NCBI GenBank assembly: GCA_030610855.1 | Contig: JAUWQY010000003.1 | Coordinates: forward strand, 1 to 64,000 | Direction of reading: 5' to 3' | Length of the DNA stretch: 64,000 nt | DNA from: Dehalococcoidia bacterium | GTDB lineage: Bacteria; Chloroflexota; Dehalococcoidia; GIF9; AB-539-J10 | Shown: one piece after another, positions 48,591-58,971 of the stretch | Numbering within the stretch: position 1 is the first letter of the stretch | How the letters are laid out: each line of letters starts with the position of its first letter | Translations under genes and position numbers: made by a program | Notes under the pieces: model-generated | The model's input: the letters and a program-made list of their open reading frames with translations, nothing else | Database searches by the model: none | What the model was told of the DNA's origin: nothing

Positions 48591-49413
48591 CCTGCTTCCT
48601 CCCTCTAAGTATCACTTTGTCGGACGTCTTGCGCCGACGCGTCTTAGCTCCCAAAGCTGGCTTTCCCCACGGAGTTTTCGGGTGCATCCCTCTCGGGGCT
48701 CTGCCCTCCCCACCCCCATGCGGATGGTCGCGGGGAGTCATAGCGGCGCCTCTGACGGAAGGTCGTTTACCTAACCATCTGTTACTCCCGGCTTTGCCTA
48801 GCTTGATATTGCCGTGATCAACATTGCCTATCTGACCAACAGTAGCCCAGCACCTGTGGTGAAACTTGCGCAGTTCGCCAGAGGGCAGTTTGAGCACGAC
48901 ATATTTGCCCTCCTTGCTCACGATTCGAGCAGAGCTTCCTGCGCTGTGAACCAGCTTTCCTCCCTTGCCGGGCTCAAACTCGACATTGTGTACCAAAGCC
49001 CCCACAGGAATGGAAGCCAACGGCAGGGCGTTGCCGAGTCTTACGTCCACATCGTCGCCTGCCTGTATAGTATCACCCAGCTTTATGCCCAAAGGAGCGA
49101 GTATGTAGCGCTTTTCTCCGTCAGCATAATGAATGAGGGTGATACGAGCCGACCGGTTAGGGTCATATTCAATGGAAGCTACTTTTCCGGGGACGGCGAT
49201 CTTGTCCCTCTTGAAGTCCAGGAGGCGAAGCTTGCGCTTGCTTCCGCCACCTCTGTGACGCACTGTCAAAACGCCCCGGCTATTACGTCCTCCCTTCTTC
49301 TTTAGTGGCGCCAGCAAAGACTTCTCAGGAGCAACCTTGGTTAGCTCTTCAAAAGTAGCGCCAGACATGAATCTCCTGCCTGGAGAAGTCGGATTATATG
49401 TCTTCAATCCCAC
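48574..49413 (-). CDS. rplB: 50S ribosomal protein L2
   Basis: [52 protein letters not shown]. Confidence 0.97.
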   Translation of the reverse strand: MGLKTYNPTSPGRRFMSGATFEELTKVAPEKSLLAPLKKKGGRNSRGVLTVRHRGGGSKRKLRLLDFKRDKIAVPGKVASIEYDPNRSARITLIHYADGEKRYILAPLGIKLGDTIQAGDDVDVRLGNALPLASIPVGALVHNVEFEPGKGGKLVHSAGSSARIVSKEGKYVVLKLPSGELRKFHHRCWATVGQIGNVDHGNIKLGKAGSNRWLGKRPSVRGAAMTPRDHPHGGGEGRAPRGMHPKTPWGKPALGAKTRRRKTSDKVILRGRKQDVTIA

Positions 49414-49423
49414 AAATCGCTCC

Positions 49424-49519
49424 CTATTTATGTGTCCTTTGCCAGCGCGTCTTCTTCAGCAGCTTCTTGTGCTGGTGCTTGGACATCTTCTTTCTTCTCC
49501 ACTTAGTGACTGAACCCAT
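49424..49519 (-). CDS. 31-aa bS22/mS38 (AURKAIP1/COX24)-like protein
   Basis: Own translation: [31 protein letters not shown]; start overlaps the rplW stop (taATG); fills the rplW-rplB gap. Confidence 0.8.
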   Translation of the reverse strand: MGSVTKWRRKKMSKHQHKKLLKKTRWQRTHK

Positions 49520-49827
49520 TAGACACCCTCAAAGAAAGTAATTTTGTCTCCCGGCGCCAGGCTGACTATTGCCTTCTTCCAGGAGGAGCCAGTTACCTGT
49601 CTCCTGCCTACCCTTCTTGTCTTTCCGGGCACCGTTATGACGTTGACCTTGTTCACCCTTACCTTGAAAGCTCGTTCCACTGCCTGTTTGATCTGACACT
49701 TGTTCGCTTTGCTCGCTACCTCAAAGGCGTACTTATCTCCCTGCTTGAGCAAGGTAGCCTTCTCTGTAATCAGAGGACGCCGCAGGACTTCGTAAAGATG
49801 CAATTCATTCACCCCAAATCTGCTCAA
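49519..49827 (-). CDS. rplW: 50S ribosomal protein L23
   Basis: LYEVLRRPLITEKATLLKQGDKYAFEVASKANKCQIKQAVE. Confidence 0.97.
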   Translation of the reverse strand: MSRFGVNELHLYEVLRRPLITEKATLLKQGDKYAFEVASKANKCQIKQAVERAFKVRVNKVNVITVPGKTRRVGRRQVTGSSWKKAIVSLAPGDKITFFEGV

Positions 49828-50428
49828 TGTTGCGTATCGCCGGTACAGTGGCTATCAGCATTTTGTAGGAAAGCAGGTCCAGCACATTGATAAGAGCCGA
49901 AGGCAGGACTTTGACTTCAGGCAAGTTAGCCGCTGATTTGACAACCCCGGGAGTCGACTGAGCAGTAAGAATCAATGTAGAAGAATCGCTCCCGAGCGAA
50001 GACAGAACCCTCATCATGTCTCTTGTCCTTGGTTCATCGAAATCGAGTTCCTGTACCAGTCTCATATTTCCCTCTCTGACTTTGGCAGAGAGGAGGCATT
50101 TCAACGCCAATCTTCTCATCTTCTTGGGCATCGATTGGCGATACGTGCGTGGCTTAGGGCCGAAAACAACTCCACCTCCCCTTAGCAGGGGTGATTTTAC
50201 GCTTCCCCTTCGCGCCCTACCAGTGTGCTTTTGGGCATAGAGTTTCCTTGTGCTCCCTGTGACTTCGCTCCTCGTCTTGGCAGATGCAGTACCTTGGCGT
50301 CTATTGGCCAATTGCCTGGTCATTGCCTGGTGAACTACTGCCTCATTGAAGGGAAGACCAAAAACGCCCTGGCTCAGGTGTATTTGGTCGACAACCTCAC
50401 CATTTAGACTATAAACTGGCACTTCCAC
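49805..50428 (-). CDS. rplD: 50S ribosomal protein L4
   Basis: RQGTASAKTRSEVTGSTRKLYAQKHTGRARRGSVKSPLLRGGGVVFGPKPR. Confidence 0.97.
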   Translation of the reverse strand: MEVPVYSLNGEVVDQIHLSQGVFGLPFNEAVVHQAMTRQLANRRQGTASAKTRSEVTGSTRKLYAQKHTGRARRGSVKSPLLRGGGVVFGPKPRTYRQSMPKKMRRLALKCLLSAKVREGNMRLVQELDFDEPRTRDMMRVLSSLGSDSSTLILTAQSTPGVVKSAANLPEVKVLPSALINVLDLLSYKMLIATVPAIRNIEQIWGE

Positions 50429-50434
50429 GTCCTG

Positions 50435-51061
50435 TTACCTTACCTTCTCAACTATCAATAGGCCGCCGTTGGCTCCGGGTACTGCACCCTTCACCAGAAG
50501 CAGACTACGCTCCGGATCAGTTTGGACCACCTCGAGACTAAGGGCTTTGACTCTCCTATTTCCCATATGTCCTGCCATGCGTTTTCCTTTCAATACCCGA
50601 CCTGGAGACGTGGTGGCACCAATCGAACCAGGGGCGCGATGCCGGTCGCTCTGGCCGTGGGTCTTTGGTCCACCCGAAAAACCGTGTCGCTTCACCACGC
50701 CGGCAAAGCCCTTGCCCTTAGAAAAGCCTGTTATGTTCACGGAGTCGCCGGCCTTCAGGAAGCCAATATCCACCTTGTCACCCCGCTTGACTGTGCTGAT
50801 ATCATCAGTTCTCAGTTCGCGAAGATGGCAGACCGGTTCTATCCCTCGAAGATGCCCCTTCTGCGGGGAGTTCAGCCGAGACTGTTTCACTCCACCTACC
50901 ATAAGGCCTAACTGGATAGCATTGTAGCCATCCTTGCCCTGGCTCTTCACCTGAGTTACCACCGAAGGCCCAGCCCGGATAACCGTCACTGCTATCGCCT
51001 CTCCGTTTTCCTGAAAGAGCTGCGTCATGCCTATTTTCTTACCAATAATGCCTGGAAACAT
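50435..51061 (-). CDS. rplC: 50S ribosomal protein L3
   Basis: MFPGIIGKKIGMTQLFQENGEAIAVTVI; KGKGFAGVVKRHGFSGGPKTHGQSDRHR. Confidence 0.97.
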   Translation of the reverse strand: MFPGIIGKKIGMTQLFQENGEAIAVTVIRAGPSVVTQVKSQGKDGYNAIQLGLMVGGVKQSRLNSPQKGHLRGIEPVCHLRELRTDDISTVKRGDKVDIGFLKAGDSVNITGFSKGKGFAGVVKRHGFSGGPKTHGQSDRHRAPGSIGATTSPGRVLKGKRMAGHMGNRRVKALSLEVVQTDPERSLLLVKGAVPGANGGLLIVEKVR

Positions 51062-51069
51062 AGTCCTAA

Positions 51070-51378
51070 CTATAACCTAATGTCAATCTCGACTCCGGAT
51101 GCCAGATTAAGCTGACTCAGGGCATCTATAGTCTTGGAACTCGGCTGCAAGATATCAATCAACCTCTTATGAGTCCTGATCTCGAACTGCTCCCTGGAAT
51201 CTTTGTCGATGTTGGACGAACGAATAACGCAGAACTTCTCAATATGTGTGGGCAAAGGTACCGGGCCAACTACTATAGCCCCGGTACGTGCAACTGTTTC
51301 CACTATTTGTCTTACCGCTTGATCAGCCAACCTGTGATCGAAGCTCTTTATTTTGATACGAACTTTCTGCTCAGTCAT
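51070..51378 (-). CDS. rpsJ: 30S ribosomal protein S10
   Basis: [69 protein letters not shown]. Confidence 0.97.
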   Translation of the reverse strand: MTEQKVRIKIKSFDHRLADQAVRQIVETVARTGAIVVGPVPLPTHIEKFCVIRSSNIDKDSREQFEIRTHKRLIDILQPSSKTIDALSQLNLASGVEIDIRL

Positions 51379-53444
51379 CTGCTTCTTCCCGCTTTGGCAA
51401 CGATCTGCTCAGCCAAGCCTTGAGGCAATTCCTCATGGTGATGAAACTGCATGGTATGACTTGCTCTCCCTTGACTGAGCGACCTCAAATCGCCGGCGAA
51501 ACCGAATGTCTCCGCCAGAGGAACAAGGCAACGGATGGTGGAAGACTCATCACGACTCTCAATGCCTTCTATATGAGCTCTTCGAGAGTGCAAATCGCCG
51601 ATAGCGTCTCCCAGGAACTGATCCGGAGTTGTTATTTCCACCTCCATGATTGGCTCGAGGATAATAGGCTTAGCTTTGTTTATCCCATCGCGCATAGCCA
51701 TGAAAGCTGCCATCCTGAAAGCCACGTCCGAAGAATCGACCTCGTGAAAACTGCCGTCATACAAAGTTACCTTCACATCCACTACGGGATAACCGGATAA
51801 TCCCCCGCTCTGCAAGACTCCTTTAACACCGGCTTCTACTGATGAAATGAATTCCTTGGGTATAGCTCCACTTCGAATCTGGTCGCGAAACTCAAATCCA
51901 CTGCCACGGTCGCCCGGTTCAATTCTAAGCCAAACATGCCCGAATTGCCCTCTGCCGCCGGATTGACGTACAAATCTTCCTTCCGACTCCACAGGAACGG
52001 TGATTGTTCCCTTATAAGCGACTTGAGGCTTGCCGGCGTTGACCCTTATGCCATATTCGCGAAATACGCGCTCCATTAATACCTCGAGATGGAGTTCACC
52101 CATACCCGAGATCAGGGTTTGGCCTGTCTCCTGGTCATGATTAATCTTGAAGGTAGGATCCTCGATAGCGAGTTTCGCCAGGGTATCGTCCAACTTGTCC
52201 TGGTCAGCCCTACTCTTGGGCTCAACAGCCATGGAGAGTACAGGCTCAGCAAACCGTATAGCCTCAAAAAGCACCGGTCGCGTGGGCTCACAAAGAGTCT
52301 CACCTGTCGAGGTCATCTTGAGCCCCAGCGTAGCTACAATGGTCCCGGCCTCAGCATGGTCGACTTCCTCGCGGTGATCGGCATGCATGACATACAGTTT
52401 CCCCAACCTCTCCTTCTTATCTATGCTGGAGTTCAGGACTTGCGCCCCAGCTTTTGTGCTTCCTGAGTATACGCGCATGTAGACCAATCTGCCCATAAAC
52501 GGGTCGGAGACGGTTTTGAACGCCAATGCGGAAAAAGGCTCATCATCACTCGTCAGACGAAGGATTTCCTCTCCAGTTCTGGGGTTAGTAGCCAGAACGG
52601 GAGGGATGTCCAGCGGCGAGGGGAGATAATCAACAATAGCATCGAGCAATGACTGGATGCCTTTGTCTCTCAAGGCGCTGCCACAAAGGACAGGCACTAT
52701 GCGGTTAGAAATGGTCAACCTTCTTATGGCTGCCTTGATCTCAGAGGCAGCGATGTCTTGCCCGTCCAGATAGGGCAGCATAATCTGTTCATCGAGCTCA
52801 GCCAGGCTCTCTATCAGTGCTTGACGGTGCTTGGCCTGCAAAGCCTCAATGCCTTCCGTGATCGAATCTGAATTGGAATCGACGGCAAAAGGAATGACCT
52901 TGTTCTCCACAAGGTCGATGACGCCACGAAAGAGCTTTTCACTGCCTACGGGGAGTTGTACGGGTAACGCCTTGCTGCGCAACCTTTCGTTAATCATGAC
53001 CACTGTGTGATTGAAATCAGCGCCCAGCCTGTCCATCTTGTTGATAAAACAGATCCTTGCCACGCCGTATTTATTGGCCTGGCGCCAGACAGCCTCTGAC
53101 TGAGCTTCCACTCCGGCCACACCATCGAAAATCACAACACCACCATCTAATACGCGGAGGCTACGCTCTACTTCGGCCGTGAAATCTACGTGCCCGGGTG
53201 TATCGATGATGTTTATCCAGTGTTCGTGCCAGTGACATGTAGTAGCTGCTGCAGAGATGGTAATACCTCGTTCTCTTTCCTGCTCCATCCAGTCCATCAC
53301 TGCAGTGCCTGCATCCACGCTTCCAACCTTGTAAGTGCGCCCGGCATGGTGCAGGATCATCTCAGTAGCTGTGGTCTTGCCAGCATCTATGTGAGCAATG
53401 ATTCCTATATTCCGTATTTTTTCCAAAGGGAAAGTCCGCGACAT
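51375..53444 (-). CDS. fusA: Elongation factor G
   Basis: [46 protein letters not shown]. Confidence 0.96.
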   Translation of the reverse strand: MSRTFPLEKIRNIGIIAHIDAGKTTATEMILHHAGRTYKVGSVDAGTAVMDWMEQERERGITISAAATTCHWHEHWINIIDTPGHVDFTAEVERSLRVLDGGVVIFDGVAGVEAQSEAVWRQANKYGVARICFINKMDRLGADFNHTVVMINERLRSKALPVQLPVGSEKLFRGVIDLVENKVIPFAVDSNSDSITEGIEALQAKHRQALIESLAELDEQIMLPYLDGQDIAASEIKAAIRRLTISNRIVPVLCGSALRDKGIQSLLDAIVDYLPSPLDIPPVLATNPRTGEEILRLTSDDEPFSALAFKTVSDPFMGRLVYMRVYSGSTKAGAQVLNSSIDKKERLGKLYVMHADHREEVDHAEAGTIVATLGLKMTSTGETLCEPTRPVLFEAIRFAEPVLSMAVEPKSRADQDKLDDTLAKLAIEDPTFKINHDQETGQTLISGMGELHLEVLMERVFREYGIRVNAGKPQVAYKGTITVPVESEGRFVRQSGGRGQFGHVWLRIEPGDRGSGFEFRDQIRSGAIPKEFISSVEAGVKGVLQSGGLSGYPVVDVKVTLYDGSFHEVDSSDVAFRMAAFMAMRDGINKAKPIILEPIMEVEITTPDQFLGDAIGDLHSRRAHIEGIESRDESSTIRCLVPLAETFGFAGDLRSLSQGRASHTMQFHHHEELPQGLAEQIVAKAGRSR

Positions 53445-53486
53445 GAGTTTGTCCTTTACCTCAAGTACTGCTTTCAACACTGCTCT

Positions 53487-53960
53487 TCACCAGCGGTAGT
53501 GAGCATAGGCTTTGTTCGCCTCTGCCATCCTGTGAATATCCTCCCGTTTCTTGATTGTGACCCCACGACCTTGGATCGCGTCAATTAGCTCTGAGGCCAA
53601 CTTGGCTTCCATTGATTTGCCACTACGAGCCCGCGCCGAAGCTATGAGCCACCTCATGGCAAGAGCACGCCCTCGATCCTCCTGGATCTCCATGGGCACC
53701 TGATAGGTGGCCCCGCCGACACGGCGCGACTTGACCATGACAAGCGGCGCCGCATTTCGTATCGCTCGCTCTAAGGCTTCGTCGGGATTGCTATTCACCT
53801 GCTCGGCAGCGAACTGCAAGGCATTGTAGACAATGCGCTCGGCTGTGTTCTTCTGCCCTCGAATCATGAGCCTATTGATAAACTTGGCCACGGTGACGCT
53901 GTTGTATTTAGCATCGGGTGGCGGCGTTCTCTTCACTACTCTTCTAGGGTCTCTTGGCAT
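53487..53960 (-). CDS. rpsG: 30S ribosomal protein S7
   Basis: KFINRLMIRGQKNTAERIVYNAL; ARSGKSMEAKLASELIDA. Confidence 0.97.
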   Translation of the reverse strand: MPRDPRRVVKRTPPPDAKYNSVTVAKFINRLMIRGQKNTAERIVYNALQFAAEQVNSNPDEALERAIRNAAPLVMVKSRRVGGATYQVPMEIQEDRGRALAMRWLIASARARSGKSMEAKLASELIDAIQGRGVTIKKREDIHRMAEANKAYAHYRW

Positions 53961-53972
53961 TTGACATCCCTG

Positions 53973-54386
53973 CTATTTCGGGGCCTTGGCCCCATACCTG
54001 CTGCGACTTCGTTTGCGATTGGCTACTCCTTCAGTGTCCAGAGTGCCACGGATAATGTGATAGCGGATACCGGGCACATCCTTGACCCTGCCGCCACGAA
54101 GCAAGACTACCGAGTGCTCTTGCAGATTATGTCCTTCACCGGGAATATAGGCAGTCACTTCCATGCCGTTGGTCAGCCGGACACGGGCAACTTTACGCAG
54201 AGCCGAGTTAGGTTTCTTGGGTGTAACCGTCTTGACCAGGATACATACTCCTCTTTTTTGAGGCGCCCCTTGACCCCAGGTAACTCTTGCTTTCATCGTA
54301 TTTCGGACGTAATGCAATGCTGGGACATCGCTTTTCTTTCTCAGCTTCTGTCTGCCTTTCCGAACAAGTTGATTCACTGTTGGCAT
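53973..54386 (-). CDS. rpsL: 30S ribosomal protein S12
   Basis: [68 protein letters not shown]. Confidence 0.98.
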   Translation of the reverse strand: MPTVNQLVRKGRQKLRKKSDVPALHYVRNTMKARVTWGQGAPQKRGVCILVKTVTPKKPNSALRKVARVRLTNGMEVTAYIPGEGHNLQEHSVVLLRGGRVKDVPGIRYHIIRGTLDTEGVANRKRSRSRYGAKAPK

Positions 54387-54713
54387 TCTTATTCTCCCCT
54401 ATTTCGGGCAACTGAAAAGCCGCCTGGTTATATGCCGGTCTACTCCAAGAAAAACCTGCTCGGCTTTAGCCAGCCGGCTTTTGCAGTTCTCTAAGCCCTT
54501 ACCTTCTAGTAGACGCCAATTCCCCAATTTAACACAAGATAATTGGCATGTCAACTACAGTGTCTCAAATCCTGCCAATTATTGAGAACTGGGCGATTGA
54601 TGCTTCAGAACTGGAGTGGGGTATTGCCTCATTCTGAGGGAAAATGTGTTAATCTATGTGCCATACTGCGCACCAGACCTCCGTCTTTGCCCCACGGGGA
54701 TCGAGTTGAGAGT

Positions 54714-55364
54714 ATGAAGACCTTAGTTCAATGTGATTTCGACGGTACAATCACCGAGGAAGATGCCAGTTTCTTTATTCTGGATGCCTACGCCGAGGGA
54801 GATTGGCGACGATTGCTGCAAGAGTACAGGGAGCGCAGGATATCGGTATGTGGGTTCAATACCGTGGCCTTCTCCATGGTTAAGGCCGACAAACCTGCGC
54901 TGCTTCAGACGCTGAAAGGCAAGGTCAAGGTGCGGGCCGGGTTTCATGAACTGGTGGACTACTGCCTGAGAAAGGGCTTCAAATTCGTGATCGTGAGCAA
55001 TGGCCTGGATTTCTACATAGAGGCCGTTCTGAAAGACCTGAGCCTGGAAAACCTCGAAGTCTACTCAGCACAGACTTCGTTTCACCCTGAAGGGATGAGA
55101 GTTCAGTATGTGGGGCCCGACGGCAGGCGATTAAGGGATGGCTTCAAAGAGGCGTACATCCGGTCATTTCTGAAGCTGGGGTACAGGGTAATATATATGG
55201 GAAACGGCGACTCCGATTTTGCCCCGGCAAGACACGCCCATCACGTCTTTGCCACGGGCGAACTGCAAAAACGTTGCAGGGAGAACGGCCTGAATTGCAG
55301 ACCTCTTGAGAGTTTTATTGATGCCGTCAGAGATATGGAAGCGATATCACAGGTCCAGCTCTGA
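54714..55364 (+). CDS. HAD-superfamily phosphatase (MtnX/PSP-like)
   Basis: QCDFDGTITEEDASFFILDAY; FVIVSNGLDFYIEAVL; YMGNGDSDFAPARHA. Confidence 0.8.
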   Translation: MKTLVQCDFDGTITEEDASFFILDAYAEGDWRRLLQEYRERRISVCGFNTVAFSMVKADKPALLQTLKGKVKVRAGFHELVDYCLRKGFKFVIVSNGLDFYIEAVLKDLSLENLEVYSAQTSFHPEGMRVQYVGPDGRRLRDGFKEAYIRSFLKLGYRVIYMGNGDSDFAPARHAHHVFATGELQKRCRENGLNCRPLESFIDAVRDMEAISQVQL

Positions 55365-55907
55365 AGCAATTCCCTGCATCGCTTCGATTCCCAGGCTTAT
55401 GAACTCTTCCAGCTCCAGTCCGATTTCCCGGCACTCCGCCACTTGTTCTCGGCTAACTCCGGCAGCAAAGCTCTTTTCTCGAAAGCGCTTCATCACCGAT
55501 TTGCTCGCCAGTCCGCTCAGTTTGTCGGGGCGAACCAATGCGGCAGCAGTAATGAGTCCGCTGAGTGGGTCAGCGCAAAAGAGGGCCTTATCCAACTCGG
55601 TTTCCCGAGAAACATCGTGAGCTTCGTTATGGCACAGAACTGCATGGGTCATAGTCTCATTGGCCCCCAGTTCCCGTGCTATGTCAGCACCCAATATGCT
55701 ATGGCTGCTCATATCATGCTTAACCAATTCTACGTCTATGTCGTGAACGAGACCGGTAAGCCCCCACTCTTCTTCGTCCTTCCCGAGCTTTCTGGCCAGG
55801 ATGCGCATGATCGCCTCGGTGGCCAGCATATGCTTTATCATATTCCTATCATGGACATTCTCGTAGATGGAATCAAGAATCCTTTCCCTGTCGAGTTCAG
55901 AGCTCAT
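55347..55907 (-). CDS. HD-domain (HDIG) phosphohydrolase
   Basis: [43 protein letters not shown]. Confidence 0.85.
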   Translation of the reverse strand: MSSELDRERILDSIYENVHDRNMIKHMLATEAIMRILARKLGKDEEEWGLTGLVHDIDVELVKHDMSSHSILGADIARELGANETMTHAVLCHNEAHDVSRETELDKALFCADPLSGLITAAALVRPDKLSGLASKSVMKRFREKSFAAGVSREQVAECREIGLELEEFISLGIEAMQGIASELDL

Positions 55908-58759
55908 ACCAATGCCTTCTCCCGCTGCCTCAATAATATACCACGTAGATACCGCCCTGTGGAAGAGGCGTCGTTTTCTGCCAATTGCTCAGGCGTCCCG
56001 GCAGCCACAAGATCGCCACCTTCATCGCCGGCACCAGGACCAAGGTCGATAACCCAGTCGGCGTTCTTTATCACATCGAGATGGTGCTCAATGACAACTA
56101 CCGTGTTCCCATGGTCCACGAGGCGCTGCAGCACTGTCAGCAGGCAAGCAATATCTGAGAAAGACAGACCGGTAGTTGGTTCATCCAGTATGTAAAGCGT
56201 CTTACCTGTGGAGCGACGTGACAGCTCAGCCGCCAGTTTTATTCGCTGGGCTTCTCCCCCGGAAAGGGTCGGCGCTGGCTGCCCCAGGCGAATATACCCC
56301 AGGCCTACGTCTCGCAGGGTCTCGAGCTTGTTCCTCACTTTGGGGAAATGGTCAAAGAAGAGCAAAGCTTCGTCCACCGTCATATCGAGGATTTCGGCGA
56401 TGTTCTCTCCCTTGAAGTGGATCTCCAGCGCTTCGCGGTTGTACCTTTTCCCTTTGCATACCTCGCAAGGAACGGTGACATTGGCCAGGAACTGCATCTC
56501 TATCTGCACGTAGCCCGCTCCCTGACAGGCTTCGCACCTTCCCCCTCTCACGTTGAAGGAGAAGCGTCCCTGGAGATAACCGCGCATTCTGGCTTCGGGA
56601 ACAGCGGCGAAAAGCTCACGAATAGGAGTAAATGTTCCCGTATAAGTAGCTGCATTACTCCGCGGTGTGCGACCAATCGGTGACTGGTCAATGTTGACCA
56701 CCTTATCAATGTGCTCGACGCCCACGATATCGTCGCATTCGCCGGGCCTTTCCTTGGCTCGATATAGGAGGCGTGCCAGCCTCCTATACAGGACCTCGTT
56801 GATGAGAGAGCTTTTGCCGCTTCCAGAGACGCCGGTAATGCACACGAACTTGCCGAGCGGGATGTGGCCGTCGATGTTCTTCAGGTTATTTTCCCTGGCA
56901 CCTTTGATTACCAGTTCTCTTCCTGAACCCGGGCGACGCTCGTGCGGCAGGGGGATTTGCTTGATCCCGCTGAGGTACTGGCCCGTTACTGAGTGAGGAC
57001 AGCTCATCACATCTTGCAGTGTCCCTGTGGCGACAACTTGTCCCCCGTGTCTACCGGCCCCGGGCCCCATATCGATAACGTGGTCAGCGGCTCTCATTAC
57101 AGCTTCATCGTGCTCGACGATGATTATGGTGTTGTCCAGGTCTCTCAGGTGCTTCAGCGTTGTTATGAGCCGGGAGCCGTCGGCAGGGTGCAAGCCCACC
57201 GTGGGCTCGTCACAAATGTAAAGAACGCCGGTCAGCCCACTGCCAATCTGGGTAGCCAGGCGGATTCTCTGAGCCTCACCACCGCTCAATGTTGCCGAAG
57301 GGCGGTCCAGAGTTAGATAGCCCAGACCTATATCTTTCAGAAAGCCCAACCGCGCATGAATCTCTCTGATGATCTGCTTAGCTATTGTGAGTTCGCGAGG
57401 ACTGATCTCATCGCCCAGTTGTGCCGCCCAGTTCAGAGCCCTCGTAACGGGTAGCGTGGTAACATCCATTATACTCTTGCCCGTAATAGTGACGGCCAGG
57501 GATTCCGGTTTCAGCCTCTTACTCCGGCAGACAGAGCAAGGATTGGATCCCATATAGCGCTCAATATCGGTCCTGATGCTATCGGACTCCGTCTCCCGGT
57601 AGCGGCGTTCCAGGCGTGGTATGACACCTTCGAAATTGGCGTAGTACTGCCGCAGTCTGCCATGGCGGTCCTCATATGTGACGGGAAATGGTTCACCCCC
57701 ATCCCCATATAGAATAATATGCAGGAATTCCTCGCTCAGTTCCGTGATCGGCGTGGTTAGAGAAAAACCGTGGCGGCCACTCAGCGACCGCAGCATGCTA
57801 TCGTACCAGGGTTTGAGTTGCCCGTTTGTGGTCCAGGGTTGGATAGCTCCTTCAGCGAGGCTCAGTCTCCTGTCAGGGACGACCAGGTTAGGGTCGATTT
57901 CCAGGTTGTATCCCAGTCCCGTGCAGGCAGGGCAAGCTCCGTAAGGGCTGTTAAAACTGAAGGTTCTGGGAGCTATTTCTCCCAGGCTTATACCGCAGTA
58001 GACGCAGGCAAAATGCTCCGAGAACAGCGATTCCTCGCCATCAAGGACTTTGATGAGCACTACGCCCGACCCCAGTTTCAGTGCTGTCTCAACAGAGTCG
58101 GCAAGCCGGGCGGCGCTCTCACCTTTCTCCATCTGTAGTCTATCGACCACCACTTCCACGGTGTGCTTCTTGTTCTTATCTAACTGCAACTCCTCAGACA
58201 GGTCATAGATTTGTCCGTCGACTCGAGCCCTGACGAACCCTGCCTTCTGCAAATCCTTGAATATTGTCTGATGTTCGCCTTTGCGGTCTCTGACCAGAGG
58301 CGCCAAGATCATGATGCGACTGCCTTCGGGAATCTCCTGAACGGAGTCGACGATCTGCTGCACTGTCTGCTGTGAGATCGCCCTTCCGCATTCAGGGCAA
58401 TGCGGGTGTCCGGTGCGGGCGAAGAGAAGCCGCAAATAGTCGTATATCTCGGTCAGGGTGCCTACAGTAGACCTCGGGTTATGAGACGGTCCTTTCTGGT
58501 CAATGGATATGGCCGGACTGAGCCCTTCAATGTAATCGACGTCCGGCTTCTCCATCTGCCCGAGGAACTGGCGGGCATAGGCAGAAAGGGACTCCATGTA
58601 ACGGCGCTGCCCCTCGGCATATATGGTATCGAAAGCCAGAGAACTCTTTCCTGAGCCGGAAACGCCGGTGATAACCACCAGTTTGTTCCGGGGGATGACG
58701 ACGTCTATATTCTTAAGGTTGTGTTCTCTGGCGCCCTTAACAGATATGACATCCGGCAT
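55904..58759 (-). CDS. uvrA: Excinuclease ABC subunit A
   Basis: [61 protein letters not shown]. Confidence 0.98.
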   Translation of the reverse strand: MPDVISVKGAREHNLKNIDVVIPRNKLVVITGVSGSGKSSLAFDTIYAEGQRRYMESLSAYARQFLGQMEKPDVDYIEGLSPAISIDQKGPSHNPRSTVGTLTEIYDYLRLLFARTGHPHCPECGRAISQQTVQQIVDSVQEIPEGSRIMILAPLVRDRKGEHQTIFKDLQKAGFVRARVDGQIYDLSEELQLDKNKKHTVEVVVDRLQMEKGESAARLADSVETALKLGSGVVLIKVLDGEESLFSEHFACVYCGISLGEIAPRTFSFNSPYGACPACTGLGYNLEIDPNLVVPDRRLSLAEGAIQPWTTNGQLKPWYDSMLRSLSGRHGFSLTTPITELSEEFLHIILYGDGGEPFPVTYEDRHGRLRQYYANFEGVIPRLERRYRETESDSIRTDIERYMGSNPCSVCRSKRLKPESLAVTITGKSIMDVTTLPVTRALNWAAQLGDEISPRELTIAKQIIREIHARLGFLKDIGLGYLTLDRPSATLSGGEAQRIRLATQIGSGLTGVLYICDEPTVGLHPADGSRLITTLKHLRDLDNTIIIVEHDEAVMRAADHVIDMGPGAGRHGGQVVATGTLQDVMSCPHSVTGQYLSGIKQIPLPHERRPGSGRELVIKGARENNLKNIDGHIPLGKFVCITGVSGSGKSSLINEVLYRRLARLLYRAKERPGECDDIVGVEHIDKVVNIDQSPIGRTPRSNAATYTGTFTPIRELFAAVPEARMRGYLQGRFSFNVRGGRCEACQGAGYVQIEMQFLANVTVPCEVCKGKRYNREALEIHFKGENIAEILDMTVDEALLFFDHFPKVRNKLETLRDVGLGYIRLGQPAPTLSGGEAQRIKLAAELSRRSTGKTLYILDEPTTGLSFSDIACLLTVLQRLVDHGNTVVVIEHHLDVIKNADWVIDLGPGAGDEGGDLVAAGTPEQLAENDASSTGRYLRGILLRQREKALV

Positions 58760-58831
58760 GGTTCCTATTGTAACACTGGCACGCGTGCTTCTCAAAGGGG
58801 AATCGACGAGATTGTCCGGCCACGCGAATCG

Positions 58832-58966
58832 CTATTGTGAGCCCCGACCTGGCGGGGCATGGCAATCCAATACAACGTCCCGAGACTGCCTCGGCTGGCT
58901 AGGCCAGCCTCGCAATGACAGGGTGAGAGTGTCATTGCGAGCACCTGAAAGGTGCGCGGCAATCTC
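58832..58966. repeat. Cluster of three dispersed hairpin repeats (attgcgag-hairpin-ggcaatctc type)
   Basis: 58832-58868, 58881-58920 (inverted), 58931-58966, each with its own internal hairpin. Confidence 0.7.
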
Positions 58967-58971
58967 TTCGG

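Noticed and set aside
46891-48596. Plus-strand ORFs (220 aa, 176 aa etc.) antisense to ribosomal protein genes
   Set aside because: Fully explained as shadow frames of highly conserved ribosomal protein genes.
51375-53444. Absence of tuf next to fusA as an anomaly
   Set aside because: In many Chloroflexota tuf lies elsewhere, so absence here is not informative.
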